Part shown: positions 47,401 through 59,200 of the stretch, piece after piece
Layout: each line of letters begins with the position of its first letter
Numbering within the stretch: the stretch's first letter is position 1
Source of the DNA: Larus michahellis
Taxonomy: Eukaryota; Chordata; Aves; Charadriiformes; Laridae
NCBI RefSeq assembly: GCF_964199755.1
Contig: NC_133901.1
Coordinates: 28,670,397-28,734,396 of the forward strand
Direction of reading: 5' to 3'
Length of the DNA stretch: 64,000 bases
Made by a program: the position numbers and the translations under genes
The notes under the pieces: model-generated
Told to the model about the DNA's origin: nothing
What the model saw: the letters and a program-made list of their open reading frames with translations, nothing else
The model's database searches: none

Positions 47401-49364
47401 ACGGGGGCAGTGAAATCCAGGAGCTGCGTCAAGAGAAAGGCAGGGGAGGAAAGAGGAGAGCAGGCAATGTCTGAACTGCGAGCTCCGCTGTAGAAAGTGT
47501 TTCAGTTCCCAGATAACGTGGCGCTGTTCACAGATTTCAGCTTATATAGGCTTTTCCATACATCTATTTTTATTCCCAAAGCATTCCCTGTTGCTGTACG
47601 ATGAAAAGAAAGACCGGACAGCACGGATGCTCACACACATGTGAACGCATTCACATGCTGGTTATAATCTTCCTAACCGTCCACCTTGCTAGTGCAACCT
47701 GTGCTTTGAGAGCCAAGCCGGGACACCTCCTCTCCCACACCGCCAGCTGCAAAGGGTTATCTTCGTGGCAAGTTTTTGCAAGCCAGAGTCTTGCTGAAAT
47801 GGGAGGACATTTGACAACAGTGGGGGACCCAGGACAGATGGGGAAAGGAAGATGAATCATATAGCTGCCAAAATAACCAACACAAAAATCCAAACATAAC
47901 AATAAGTGAGAAGAAGGAATAAAAGAACACGTTCTGGCCTCTTATTCTGAAGGAATGAAATGCTTCTTCCCCAGTCCTGGCATCTGGCACATGCAGGTCT
48001 TGAAGGAATAGAGCTGGGACAAACTCTCTCTGCCTCCCTCCTATATGCATATTTCAGAGATTAAAATTACAGCATTGGGACCAAGAAGGAGGCACTTCCC
48101 TTATCCCCGGGTATCCTGGCACCATCCAACACGCTGCCACACGGCTCTCACAACCCTCTGAAGCCTCTCTTACCCACGTGTTCCCGCCACGCACTTTGGG
48201 GTAGCGCTACCTGACTCAGGGAATGAGCCTGCTTAAGCCCGGACCAGCGCAGTACTCGTCCCGGCTGCACACTTGTTAATGCTCAGATGCAGGATACCTG
48301 CGCAGAGCCCTGGAGGTCTGGAAGAAAAGAGCCCAGAGGTGTGTAATGCACAAGCTTTCCTTCGCGGACTCTGGAGGGACCAGGCATGGGCAGACTCGAG
48401 CAAGCACAGCTCTTCCTATGTAATACATAGACACTTCAAACTCAAGCTACATATCCGGAGACATGGAAAGAAAGTCACAGGGCTGTGTGCATGTAGACCT
48501 GCCCTCTGCCTCGCACAGAGCATTGCGTTACAAACCTAACCTCTCACCCCACAGCTCCCTGCTCCACCTCCATGCAGCGGCTCCCACCTTAATGTTTCCT
48601 GATCGTTTCAGTGCCCTGCGGGCTTCTACCACCCCAAGTCCTCACAGCCCTACTCTCCACATCCCTTGTTATCCTGCATCCTTATCTGCTCCTACAGAGA
48701 AGGTGCTCCCAATGACAGCAACAACCCTGTACCTACTTCCAGGGAAGGAAAGTATCCGGGTGTTAGAGCTTAATCCTCTCCACTTGCCCTCCCCTGCTCA
48801 CCACAGGCAGGCAATGGAGGCAGAAAACAGGACCCTTCCCAGCAGCCAGCCCTCCCACCAGAAAGCCGTTGGGCTGGAGTGATGCTCTCCATGCAAACAG
48901 GAGAGGCTTTTCCTGCGAGGAATGCAAGACAGCAAGTAAATCTTCTGGAGCTGCCAAAAGCAACCTGTTATAAATCGCCCTCTAAGTTATGAGATATGGA
49001 CTCTCCACAGCACAGTTAATAAATAATACCCCACAATCCTTCTATGTATGGAAGTGCGAGTTCAGTGACAGTTCTGCTTACCCAAGAGGGGCCACAGTTA
49101 AAAATGGAGTGGCAGGAAAATAGTACTTTTTAATTATATAGCAAATAATTTTTTTAAAATGATAAGGAGCTTGCTGCGATCTCCCAATAAACAGCCTTTC
49201 CTAGGACAACAAAACTAAATACATAGAACAAAAGCCATCATTTTACAGGAAAATAAGATCTGTAAAGAAAACCAGAATTTTATCCAGGCATTATAACCAG
49301 TTATTCACAAAGCAAAGGCTAGCACGGAAAGAGAGAGTGTGCATGTGAAAGAGTATTTATAAAC

Positions 49365-49445
49365 CAGTTTACAGTGACATCCTGAGGCCCCGAGATCAGG
49401 ATCCCGTTGTGCCAAGCACCGTACAGACACACTCCGAGAAACCAG
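49365..49445 (-). repeat. Ancient amniote SINE-like relic
   Basis: Read on the minus strand, TGTCTGTACGGTGCTTGGCA, CAACGGGATCCTGATCTCGG and GGCCTCAGGA fit the widespread sauropsid motif 'tgtacagcgcctagcacaa ... gccctgatctcgg'. The family name is uncertain. Confidence 0.5.
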
Positions 49446-49899
49446 CCCAGGCTGAGGGCCAAGCACTGCCACTGTAACGAAGGGAAGTGACACCAGCACA
49501 GAAAAGGGCCACCTGAAGCACTGGAACCCTGACGGTCTCTTCCCACACCACCCTTTCCTTTTCAGGAAGGCGTTGCCATCATCCAGCTTCCATCCAGATA
49601 CCTCCCCAAAATGCTTCGCATAAGGGGGCAGCTGTCCCCAGCAAAAGGCATCTTGCTGCCAGCATCTAATCGCTTTCAGGCTGTTTTCTTGGACGCATCT
49701 CTTCCACTTTATTTTCCGGCTGCGGCTTAAGTCTGACCCCTTCCTCCCCCCCTTCCATTTCAAAGATCTGTTTGACAGCAGAAGAGAACAGGTACCAGAG
49801 GCTCACGCATTTGCAACGCCGATGAAAATTAAAGTTGCATTCGCCAGTGCACGTAGAGCTCCAGGCCAGGAATATCCCAATTTCCCTGGCCCAAAAGGA

Positions 49900-51130
49900 G
49901 GGAATTTCGGCAAACCACTCCGCATTTCGGCTACCGGCGGCGCGGCCGCAGCACCGGCGGGGACACGCACCCGCGGTCCCGCAGCTCGGCTCGCACTTGC
50001 CTTCGCACCAGCCGCGTCCTTTCCCGGGGGACAGCGGAGGGACTCCCCCGGCTCCGGCAGCCGCCGCAGCCCCCGCTCGCCGCCCCCCCGTCCCGTCCCT
50101 CGGCTCCCGGTACCCCCCGGCCCGGCGGGGCTGGACGCGGCCGCGCACCTTCGCTCTCACAGTCTCCGTTCAGGGGACGCCGGGGGCTGCTGCTGCCGCC
50201 GCGGCGGCTCCTCGGGCTCTCCCGAGCGGTTCTGCTTCTTCCTCTCCTTTCTCTCCCCGCCGGCCGACGAGCGGGGGCTGCTGCCGGCTGCGCGCCGCCA
50301 CCGCCCGCCTCCCGTTTCCCCCCCCTGCCCCGGCCCGGCCCCAGCACCGCCCGAAACCCGCCTCCTCCACCAGAAACTTTCCCTCCGAGTGCGGGGAAGT
50401 TCAGGGCCGGGGCGGGCCGGACCTCCCCCCTGCCCCTTCCCCCGCCCCGCGGGGATGCGCCTCCCTCCCGCCGCCCACGCTGACAGAAACACGCGTATAC
50501 CCCGCACACCCCTTACCCAGCCGGGCTCACCGGAGGGCGTGCTCAGCCACGTCCTGCGCGCCGCGCTCTCCTCCTCCTCTTCCTCCACGTCCCCGATCCT
50601 CGCCCCCCTCTCCCCGGCTCCGCCCCGCCGACCGGGGGCGGGGGGGTCACTCCCGGGAGCCGGGCGGGGGGAAGAAATCCGAGGGGGAGGCGGGTTTGCG
50701 AGGTGGGAGGCTGCCGCGGGGTCCCTCCGGCAGGTTGCGGGGTCCTGCTGGGAGGAGGCGGGCCACGGCTCCCTCTCCTGGCCGGAGCGGTCCTGCCGGC
50801 TGGAAGCTGCTGGCGGGGGGGGGGGGGTGGGCAGGCAGCTGCCCCAAGTCAGCGAGCCGTCCCCCGGCCAGCCGAGGGACACGTAAAGCCTTTGGAGTCA
50901 GCCCGCTTTGCCGAACCAGACAGCGGGCCGGCTGCTGCAGCTCCCTCCGCTCTCTGCAGGTCGCTTGCCCCCCTCCGCGGAAAGCAGAGTTTCCCCTTCT
51001 CCCCTCCGAGGTGTGCTGGGAGGGAAGGGCTCGGTGGCGAGAGCACTGCGCAGCGTCCCCTGCACTGGCGATGCCACCTCGGCCGGGAGAAGTGGCACCT
51101 TTTTGTTGCGTCGCTGCCACGGATGAGCCC
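49900..51130 (-). promoter_or_regulatory. IL1RAP: CpG island, probable IL1RAP promoter and 5' untranslated exon
   Basis: This is the largest CpG-dense, GC-rich block in the window. It lies at the 5' end of the minus-strand gene, as for TATA-less housekeeping-style promoters. Minus-strand donor candidates for an untranslated first exon include GAGACT|GTGAGAG (near 50158), CGGCTGG|GTAAGG (near 50516) and CCTCCG|GTGAGC (near 50532). Long open frames crossing it on both strands are a by-product of GC richness and have no protein resemblance. It contains a G-run at about 50815-50827. The exact start site cannot be read from the sequence. Confidence 0.7.
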
Positions 51131-51241
51131 AGAGGAGGCCAAATTTGTTGACGGACAAGGAGTGGATGCCTGAAACGGACTCCAAGGGAAATGAGGGTGA
51201 GGCAGAGGAGCAGAAGAAGATTCTGCAAAAATTTAGGCTGT

Positions 51242-51262
51242 CACATTCTCCTGGAGAATGTG
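51242..51262. promoter_or_regulatory. Perfect 21-base palindrome (10-base arms, 1-base centre)
   Basis: CACATTCTCC (51242-51251), a central T, and GGAGAATGTG (51253-51262) are exact inverted arms. It lies just upstream of the CpG island. The form suggests a binding site for a dimeric factor, but no specific factor is identified. Confidence 0.4.
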
Positions 51263-51804
51263 GCCAGCGATAATGAGCGCAGTCCCTAGTGCAGGAACGT
51301 CCTTGCCCCGGTTGGAGAGGAAAGATCTCTCCCCTCTCAGGTTGACCATGAGGTTCTTCCATAGTGGAGGTGAGTGACCTGGCCTTATTCATGCTTTTGT
51401 CACCTCTTGGTGACAGCAGCTTGACAGCAAAGCAGTATGTCTGGACACAAGGCCTTAAGCAGTAAGGAAACTCCTATCGGTTCAAAGTGCTGCAGCACTT
51501 CTTACGCTATTGGTTACAACACTTGGACTGAGTTCAATATTTCAGTCATTATCCCCAGGAGGTGGCTCCAGGATATCTAGGAGACCAAAGTTCACTCCAC
51601 CTCATGAAGCTCCTCTGCAACAAAGCTGTCCTAGAGAGCAGGGCACCTGGCGCAACCTCTCACAGCCACCGCTAGCCCACATCTCCCCATCCTCTCTGCA
51701 GGGCCATGTGAGGCACCACTGCACACCCATTGCTACTGCTGGGAAAGGGGGTCCTTGCCCTTGTCAGCCCACCCCAGCTTATCAAGGTGGGCACACCTGA
51801 AGTT

Positions 51805-51826
51805 CCCCCCCCCCCCCCCCCCCCCG
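51805..51826. repeat. Poly-C tract
   Basis: About 20 consecutive C residues. The exact length is likely to be unreliable in sequencing. Confidence 0.9.
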
Positions 51827-52459
51827 AAGAAGAGCAGCTGTGGCCTGGCTGTGCCACAGGGTGTGAAGAAGCTGCGATGGGAGGCCAGCACTGTTCCTGC
51901 TGCTCTGTCAGGAATAACTCTTCCTCCTGCACCTCTCTTCCCTTCCCTTCCCAGGGCTCTGGCACAGCAAAATTAGGCAGAAAGTTATTATCTCAGCAGC
52001 TTTTATGTCCTGGTGGTGAATGCCCTTGAAAATCTGCCTACTTGGCTCGTGGTTAGAGTCAGCTCTACTCAAGCCATTTCTAACACAAATCCATCCAAGT
52101 ATTAAAGTAACTTGTTAAGGCAGAGCTCTGTGTAGACTAATTTACCCCACTCTTAGGGCAAATGAGTCCGTGTTTTGCTCCACGCTACCTGCACATGTCC
52201 AGGATCCAAACTATCTTGTCTGGAGCTACTTTAGGTATCCGTATACTCGTCTGCATCGCTGAATATAGGCAAAACGGGATAGCAAGGCACATCTTGTGAG
52301 CTGTAGTTTCCAGCATACTTAAAGAGAAGTATGTGCTTAAAATCTGCTGTTGAAACACGACAGTCCACTTTTCTCATAGAAGACGAAATAACAAAAGGAT
52401 TGCATATTTTAGTCGTGATATTTAATGCAGCTGTGGGAGTAGCTCAGCTGCTCTGGTGA

Positions 52460-52560
52460 TTGTTACAAGAATTAAATAATAATAATAATGATACCTTGTT
52501 CTACGTAATATCTGCCATCCATAGATACAGATCGGGGATAGGACATGTCATTATCCTTGT
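52460..52560 (+). repeat. MIR/CORE-SINE-like relic with (AAT)n
   Basis: AATAATAATAATGATACCTT, GCCATCCATAGATACAGAT and GTCATTATCCTTGTTTGGGA recall 'catccatagatctcaaag ... tatcattatccccatttt'. Confidence 0.45.
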
Positions 52561-52889
52561 TTGGGAGGATCCAGGCACTGTTGCAATACTGGTAATGCAG
52601 GTTAACAGTCATCGACACACACACCCTGGGAAATTCACACCGTTCCAAAATCCTAGCCTGCCACTACAAATTAGGGTCTTTAGGCCAGTGTCATTAATTT
52701 TCTCTGATTTTGCCAGAAAGCCAGAATTCAACTTGAGACTTCATTGAAAGGCTCATGAATTAAGGTTCAAGACTAAGTTTCCAGAGATTGTTCTAAGGCT
52801 ACAGCTGATAGCAAGGCCCCAAACCACACCTGCTTATTGTGTTTTCATGGGAAAGGTTTCAAACCCTTTTTGCTTACAGATGAAAAGAA

Positions 52890-52965
52890 TCAGCAATTCC
52901 CTACTGTAAAATAAGGGTAATATTGCTCACTTGGGCTCAGTGCTGTCATAAGGATTATTTTTGTG
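52890..52965 (+). repeat. MIR core-like relic
   Basis: CTACTGTAAAATAAGGGTAA, TATTGCTCACTTGGG and TGCTGTCATAAGGATTA follow 'catctgtaaaatggggataa ... gttgtgaggatta' of MIR. Confidence 0.5.
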
Positions 52966-55900
52966 TTGCTATTTTTTCTCCCATCCTCTCTCCACACTTG
53001 CACATGCTATTTCTGTGCAGGTTAAAATGCAACACAGTTACGCCCTAGAGTGAATTATACTACAGTTTGAAGAGCAGTTCAGTAAATAGAAAACATTTTT
53101 TAAGCACAAAAAAGCAGCATTGTGCCACAATTTTTGGGCAGGGAGCAAAGAGTAGCATTACTAAGTGAAACCACGGGGGGGACTTAAATAGCAGAGGAAT
53201 GTGTTGGTGTTCAGCCAGGACACCGGAGCTGCTGGCACCGCGACTGCTGCAAAAATATTCCACAGAGCTCCAGTAACAAGTGGCCAAAGGCCTTCGTTTG
53301 CTGCTCTTCTGTTCCCGTTAGGCAATTTAGAGCTAGAAGCGCAGGAGGAGCCTGGATCGTACAGCCCAGTTCTCTGCCATGTCAGGCACAGTGTTGCTTA
53401 TGGTCCTTTTCATGAAAGGACCACGCTCCAACTTAAAACAAGTTTGTATTTTCTGCCTGTTGCTCCTTCTGGGAGATTCTCCTTGACTGTCCATGTCCCT
53501 GGTGGTCAGGAGCCTTGGTGTCATTTCCATCACCAGTTTATTCGTCACCACATGTTCTGGCGCCAGCATTGTCTCTCATTTCGGTAGCTGTTTCGCTCAC
53601 CGCTCATTCCTCAGGTATTTCTGTGGAGATGGTTTTTGCCTCCTCTCCCCCCTGAGCTACACAGGGCTGGCTTTTCAATCTTCTCTCCTAAATGACTCTC
53701 AATTCACCTCAGACCTCTTCCCTCCAGCTGCTCCGGTTTCAATTAATCTTGAAGTGCATATGGATAGCCAAAAGTAGTTATAGTATTAAATGGGACGAGG
53801 TCGCGCTGATACTTCATACAATGACATTAAAGTCCCCGTTTCTCACTGAAATATCTCACCTGGTAATCCCAATATTGCATTTATCTTTCTGCAGCTAAGC
53901 TGTAGTGGTGACCTCATATTTCTCCTCCATTTTTGCTTGCAATGGTAAGTTCCCAGGCTGGATGAGAAACTTGCTACTATTCCCTCATCAGTTCCCAATA
54001 CTCTTGTATTTGTCCCAACTCTCAGCCTGCACGAGCTTTTCTGATTTGTTTGTTCTTAGCCAGCATTTCCGATACTGGGAGATCAAGATGGTTTCGTAAC
54101 CTCTAAAAGACATGTTCCTGCTTGTTACTTTACTCACACCCACCTAACCCATTTTTCTTCCTTCCTAGTTCAGGAAATAAGCCCTAGACTACATATAATT
54201 ATAGTCTGTGTAGTTATAAATGAACGTGCCTTCTGTGTTTTACACCTACGTTTTAACTGGCATTGAGAAGAGCACGCCTGATAACCTAAGATACAGGACA
54301 CGGAATAAATGGGAGAATGACAGACATTTCTAACATAGCAGCACATGGACGTCCCATCTGCTTCTGTCAAGGAAGCTGAGGTTACCCACTCACGGGTGTA
54401 AGGGCTGAATATTCCCTGCTGAGACCATTTTCCAGTGAGGATCCTGTGCCTGGATGTGCTTTCAGACAGGTACACACTGCTCATTCACCAAAATGCACGA
54501 GGAGTTGCAATTGCACCTGTGTCAGGTGAGCTTGACCAGCACAGATCGTGTCTTCTTTGCCACGTTGACTATGTCCAAAAGTAGATCTCAAATCATCTCA
54601 CTCCCCGGTGCGGCATGTTGTGTGAACCTCTATAAAAACCCTGCAGAACGAGGAGGGATTGGGAGCACAGCTTCGTTGTGAGTGCATCTACGTTTATTCC
54701 TGAGGATGCAGCAAATAGCTGTTGTCCATGTTCATGTGCTAAATATCGTTAATGTCTCTTCCTCCGTGTTACCGTGGTGGTAGGGCTGCTAATGCAAACA
54801 GTTCTCAAATGGAAACTTGACCTTACATGACTTGCACCTAAGTCTATTCAAATCTCTGTCACAAAGGTTTTGATACAGCCTAAGGCTGGAGATATTTTCC
54901 AGTCCTATGAGTTTGTGTTTCATAAAAGCTGAAACTATTTCAAATCGGCGATGGAGAGGAATGGCTTCCCATCCTGCTAAAGGCTTCGACTTTTGGCAGG
55001 TATCTGACCCACAAGTACACACAGGTTGGACACGGGTTGCGTTTAGGATGCCTGAACATCCTTCTGCACAGCACATTCCAACAAACCGAATTTGTATAAA
55101 CTGCCTGACCGTGGGGCTTGCTGGGACGCTCAAATTGGGTTGGCGTTCAGGTTGGGCAAGACCAGCATCTGTCTCAAACAGTCTTTGAAGAAAGCATCTA
55201 GCCTGGGCATTAATTAGCTGCAGCGTACCTCGCTTGCTCACTGATGCCAGTGAGAAGCGGCAGGCTGTCAGCGGATTAATAAAGCCGGATAGTCTGAGTA
55301 CAGCCTTGGTCACCCAGGCAATTCCCTTCTGCGGGGTATTTCTACACGGAGTGGTCTCTGGAGTTGTTTTCAGACACTTTGCCTCTCCGGCTGATGGTTC
55401 ACTGACACCATTGCAAAAGGGAAAAGGCACCGAAGTAACACACTGTCTTTCCTGGGTAAATGAAGGCAATTAGAAGATCTTAAGGAAGTAGGAAAAGCCT
55501 TAACACATCATGGTTTTATTCTAGCTAATTATAAGAGCTCTCCCTGTCTTGACATAAGTTTATACAGGTGTTGTGATGCTTTAATAGTCTTTTCAATAGT
55601 CTTTTTTTCTGAAAAAAATCCAGCTTTTCTGAGTATCTCTCCAATGATGAACTGCAATAGTTGTGGAGAAGAGAGAACATCAGGTCCGTTGAACAAAAAG
55701 AATTCCATTAGCACATTCCGAAAGCTTATTGCTCTAATCGATAACAGTTTACTTTTTCCCCAAAAGTGCAGGATCATTCTGCAGAATGGTCTTTTAAATC
55801 TTTGATTTCACTTCATCAGTGATGAAGCAACATTAACCTTTAGACTCTCGGTTTATCTGTGCATAAGTTAAGGATTTCTTAAGGAAAACAATCCTTTTGT

Positions 55901-56113
55901 GTAACTCTTAGAAAGGTTACACAAGCAACAGAAGATTTTAGGAGCAAACTCAAGAAACTGCAGAAAGCCTTACACAATCCTTGGAGAGGGCAGCTGTAGG
56001 TTAGCAAGGCCTTGATGTAGGGAGATGCTGTTTCTTGCCAAAATCGGGAATTCCTCTGGAACAGGCTGGTGTGTTTTAATGAAAGGGATGGACCTTCTGC
56101 TCCTGTTAATCAG

Positions 56114-56265
56114 CGCTGCTGATGGAGCTGTCGCAGTTCGCGCTGATGGAGCTGAAGCAGTTTGCGCTGGTGGAGGTTTTTGGCAATATGTCGAGCGCTG
56201 TGGTTAGGCAGAACACCCATCTGCACAAGGAGGGATTCCTGGCATCCTTGCAGCTCATTTCCCAG
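56114..56265 (+). CDS. Orphan coding-grade exon candidate, gene unknown (HEAT-like helices?)
   Basis: A pyrimidine-rich acceptor (CTTCTGCTCCTGTTAATCAG|) is followed by 152 bases ending CCCAG|GTTAGT. In one frame (two bases, then 50 codons from 56116) there are no stops and codon choice looks coding-like, dominated by CTG, GAG, CAG and AAG. The peptide has two imperfect eight-residue units (MELSQFAL, MELKQFAL) and then VEVFGNMSSAVVRQN and HKEGFLASLQLISQ. The spacing of hydrophobic residues looks like paired amphipathic helices and is reminiscent of maestro HEAT-like (MROH) repeats, a family expanded in birds. That family link is only an impression. The same frame is closed by a stop just upstream of the acceptor and again 22 bases past the donor, consistent with an exon. 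No partner exon was identified. It could be one exon of an unannotated neighbour or a decayed copy. Confidence 0.4.
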
Positions 56266-59200
56266 GTTAGTGTATTTCCAGGCATTTGAAAGTTCCTTTC
56301 TCTCAATAGCTGCTATCCATCATTATAAAAATGAGCATAACAGAGAAAGCAGAATGGCCGGCTTTGCTCTAACTCCATTGACCTCACTGGATTTACATCA
56401 GAGAAGACTTTGGAGTAATAAATTTGCATCTGCCCAATTACTAGGAACCTGCTCTAATTCCTCCCACCCCGACTGCTATTGATTTCCCGGGTGCCGGAGC
56501 AGCGCAAGGCAGCCCCGTGCAGCTGCGGTGGTCCAGCTCCTGTGGCAGGAGCACGGGGATGTGCTGGCCTTGCTGGCACTCTGTGGCAGCAGAGGTGCTC
56601 CTTGGATGAGGGTGACTTCTGCTAAAGGTCCACCCCACCCCGTTATCGTTATCTCCTGAAGAACCAGGGAGGAAAGTTCCTGGAGCAGCCTCCTGACAGA
56701 TGCAGGAAGGGTGAAATAGCCTAACAGATCGATCAGTTTTTACATGGAAATCAGTATGATTATAAATGTCATTGTTTATACGAGTTCTGTGAAAGCAGAG
56801 GGCAGGACTCAGGGATGTTCCTGGTAGCATCTAGTCCCGGGTTTCCACATCTATCTTAAAGGGAAAATCAGAAGCCCTTAAGACTATTTTCTTTCCTGTA
56901 GCAGGAAGAGGGATCGAGCCAAAATTTGCAAAGGTGCAATAAATTTTATTGGCCTCCTAGAGCATAACAAGCTTGGACAAAGGTTTTTGAAGGAATGAGT
57001 GAGCCACAGGAATATTTCATTAATTGCGGTTGGTATTCGGAGAACAGCTGTAAAGCTCGGCAGAGGAAGTATTCAATTTGTATGAAGAATGATGAAAGGA
57101 TGCTGCCTGCGTGTGTGGGTACAACAACCCACAGCTCTCACCAGAATGTGGGCACCTTGAGGAAAACACTTTGGTTAGGGCAGTTAATTACTGCCATGTA
57201 GTTTGACAAAAAAAGACTGAATTAAGTCAGCGGAAATTGGGTAGATGTATAGGCAGCCTTAAGACACAAGCCAAGCTTATGGAAACTCTTTTTTTTTTGG
57301 AAGCAGATCACCCACCTGCCTCTTCCTTATGAAATGAGAGATCTTAAAGATCACTGAAGAGGAGGGAATCAAGAGCAACACATTTGTTAGCAAGTCATAA
57401 ATTTGCAAGGAGAAAGCGAGGGGAGCAGAAAAAGAATGAACTTGAATTTCACAAGGGCGAGAGGCACCCTCGAACCCCGGCAGTTGCTCGGCTCGTGGCA
57501 GAGAGCCATCAACTGGGAGATGCAAAGTCGCAAAGCAGCATCTGACAATGAAGTTCACAAGCCGTTAACCAGCAATGTAAAGATGTGCTCGACAGGCTGC
57601 AAGTTAAACGACCTCCCAGGTTTAACACTTAGTCTTCGTAATATGCCAGGGAAACTTCTGAAGAGAGTAATTGGCCAAAAGGAAATGAACAATAAACCCT
57701 ATGATGGAAGTCAATGCTCCTGGGAACTTTTATTGTTTTTTTCAGTTAAATTTCTCTGTATTATTATTTCTCTGTGTATAGCATGGATGAAAGATCCTGG
57801 GTGAACTGAAGTCTTCTGCCCATCCTCAGAAGGCTGAAGTTAGAGGACGATTCAAAGCAAGGTTGCTCATCCTGGGAAACATAAAATCTTCATCTGATCT
57901 GGAACAAAAGGTGTCCTTTCATCTTTAAGCCACTCAACTTTTTAAAAAAACATTTAAAATACTTTAAATTGCTTTTTTTTTTCCTTTAAGATTTGACTTC
58001 TATTTCAAGCACATTAAAATTCTCCCCTCCACTCCTTTTTAGTCAAAACTCTTCACTGAATTCTTCTTCAGTTTATAAATAGTTTTGGTCCCTCTAAAGC
58101 ATCATTTTTATGACTTTCATATATCTGGAAAAAAAGCAGTGCTATTATTAGTCACCTACAGTCTTCAAGTTAGCACCCAAAGTATTGTCAAACAACTTCT
58201 GTTCCACTATTACTGGGAGGGCACCCTATTAAATGGATGTTTTTTCTTTGACCACTCACTTCAGACAGGTTTCTCAACCTACAGTTGTGCAATCACTTAG
58301 CAAATTATTTTGAGGTTGAAAGTACCCTTAGAGGAAATTTCCAGTGTGTTCTCACATGGTTTTGTGCTCCCAGTCGCATTTATCTCAGCTGAGCCCAAAT
58401 CACCATGTCTGGGTTCCCCAAGAATGATGCCGGTCCATAGGACGGGGGATATGTGTGAGATCCCACCCTAACAGAGAAGTGCATTGAGTTGGGCCATACT
58501 AAGTCAGGAAAAAGTCGTGCACCTGGTGCTACAGTATAACACGGGGAATTTCATGTTTCTGATGCAAACGTGGGTTTATGGGGAGGGAGCTGTTTGGACA
58601 AAAGCTGTGATTCCCTGTCACTTTCCAGATGTATCTCTGCATAATCTCTGTCTGGTGCCTCCCGTTAGCTCCACTTTCCTGCTCTTGCCACACCTGAGAT
58701 ATAATTCCAACCTATTTCATCTGTACTTACGTCAGGTTTAGAGTATAATTTTTAGCACGGCCAAGATCTAAATAGAAGTTCCCCCATGCAATACTAGAAA
58801 AGGTAGCAGAAAACAAATGTCTCCTAGCAAGCCAGTTAAATCACTTGCAATCTGGACGTCCTCGTGAGGATAAATATGGGGCTGCAACTCTTCCCTTCCC
58901 ATGAACGTTCTGCTCTGCTGGTGGAAAGAGATTTCCTTAAGGTTTCTATCCGGTGAAATCACCTAACCTATCATTTTCGGGCATGGAATTTTTCTGCTCG
59001 CACATGCTGTCAGTTGTTCTGTGGGGTTATTTCTCATGCAAACCAAAATAGTTCCTGATTTAAAATGTTCCTCAACCTGACTGTTCACATGATAAATGAC
59101 ATAATGGAGTCGCATTCGTTAGCACCAGAAGCAAACTCCAAAATAGAACCAGACAATTACTAAACAAACATTCTGTAATTATCTTTTCTTTCCTGACCAG

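Larger units (their letters stand above)
34226..49900 (-). other. 5' intron(s) of IL1RAP between promoter and start-codon exon
   Basis: About 15.7 kb lies between the CpG-island promoter and the ATG exon. No protein-coding exon is supported. One or more untranslated exons are expected but cannot be placed. It contains a CR1 3' stub (46222-46290), simple repeats (near 36896, 37789, 40088, 41382, 45700 and 45771), poly-G at 37922-37949, MIR-like relics (44630-44755, 49365-49445), CpG-rich patches (39005-39190, 47270-47400) and a C-rich, stop-poor stretch at 41750-42300. Confidence 0.6.

Noticed and set aside
49835..51151. 438-codon plus-strand open frame (and long minus-strand frames) across the CpG island
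   Set aside because: GC-rich sequence is poor in stop codons on all frames. The peptide is low-complexity Pro/Arg/Ala with no domain, and it coincides with a promoter-type island.
54789..55469. 226-codon minus-strand frame upstream of IL1RAP
   Set aside because: The cysteine-containing stretches did not resolve into a known motif, there is no clear promoter or splice context, and I could not link it to any family.
56527..56640. Second coding-like stretch near the orphan exon (reads VVQLLWQEHGDVLALLAL on the plus strand)
   Set aside because: No convincing acceptor and the frame soon closes; too weak to call as a partner exon.
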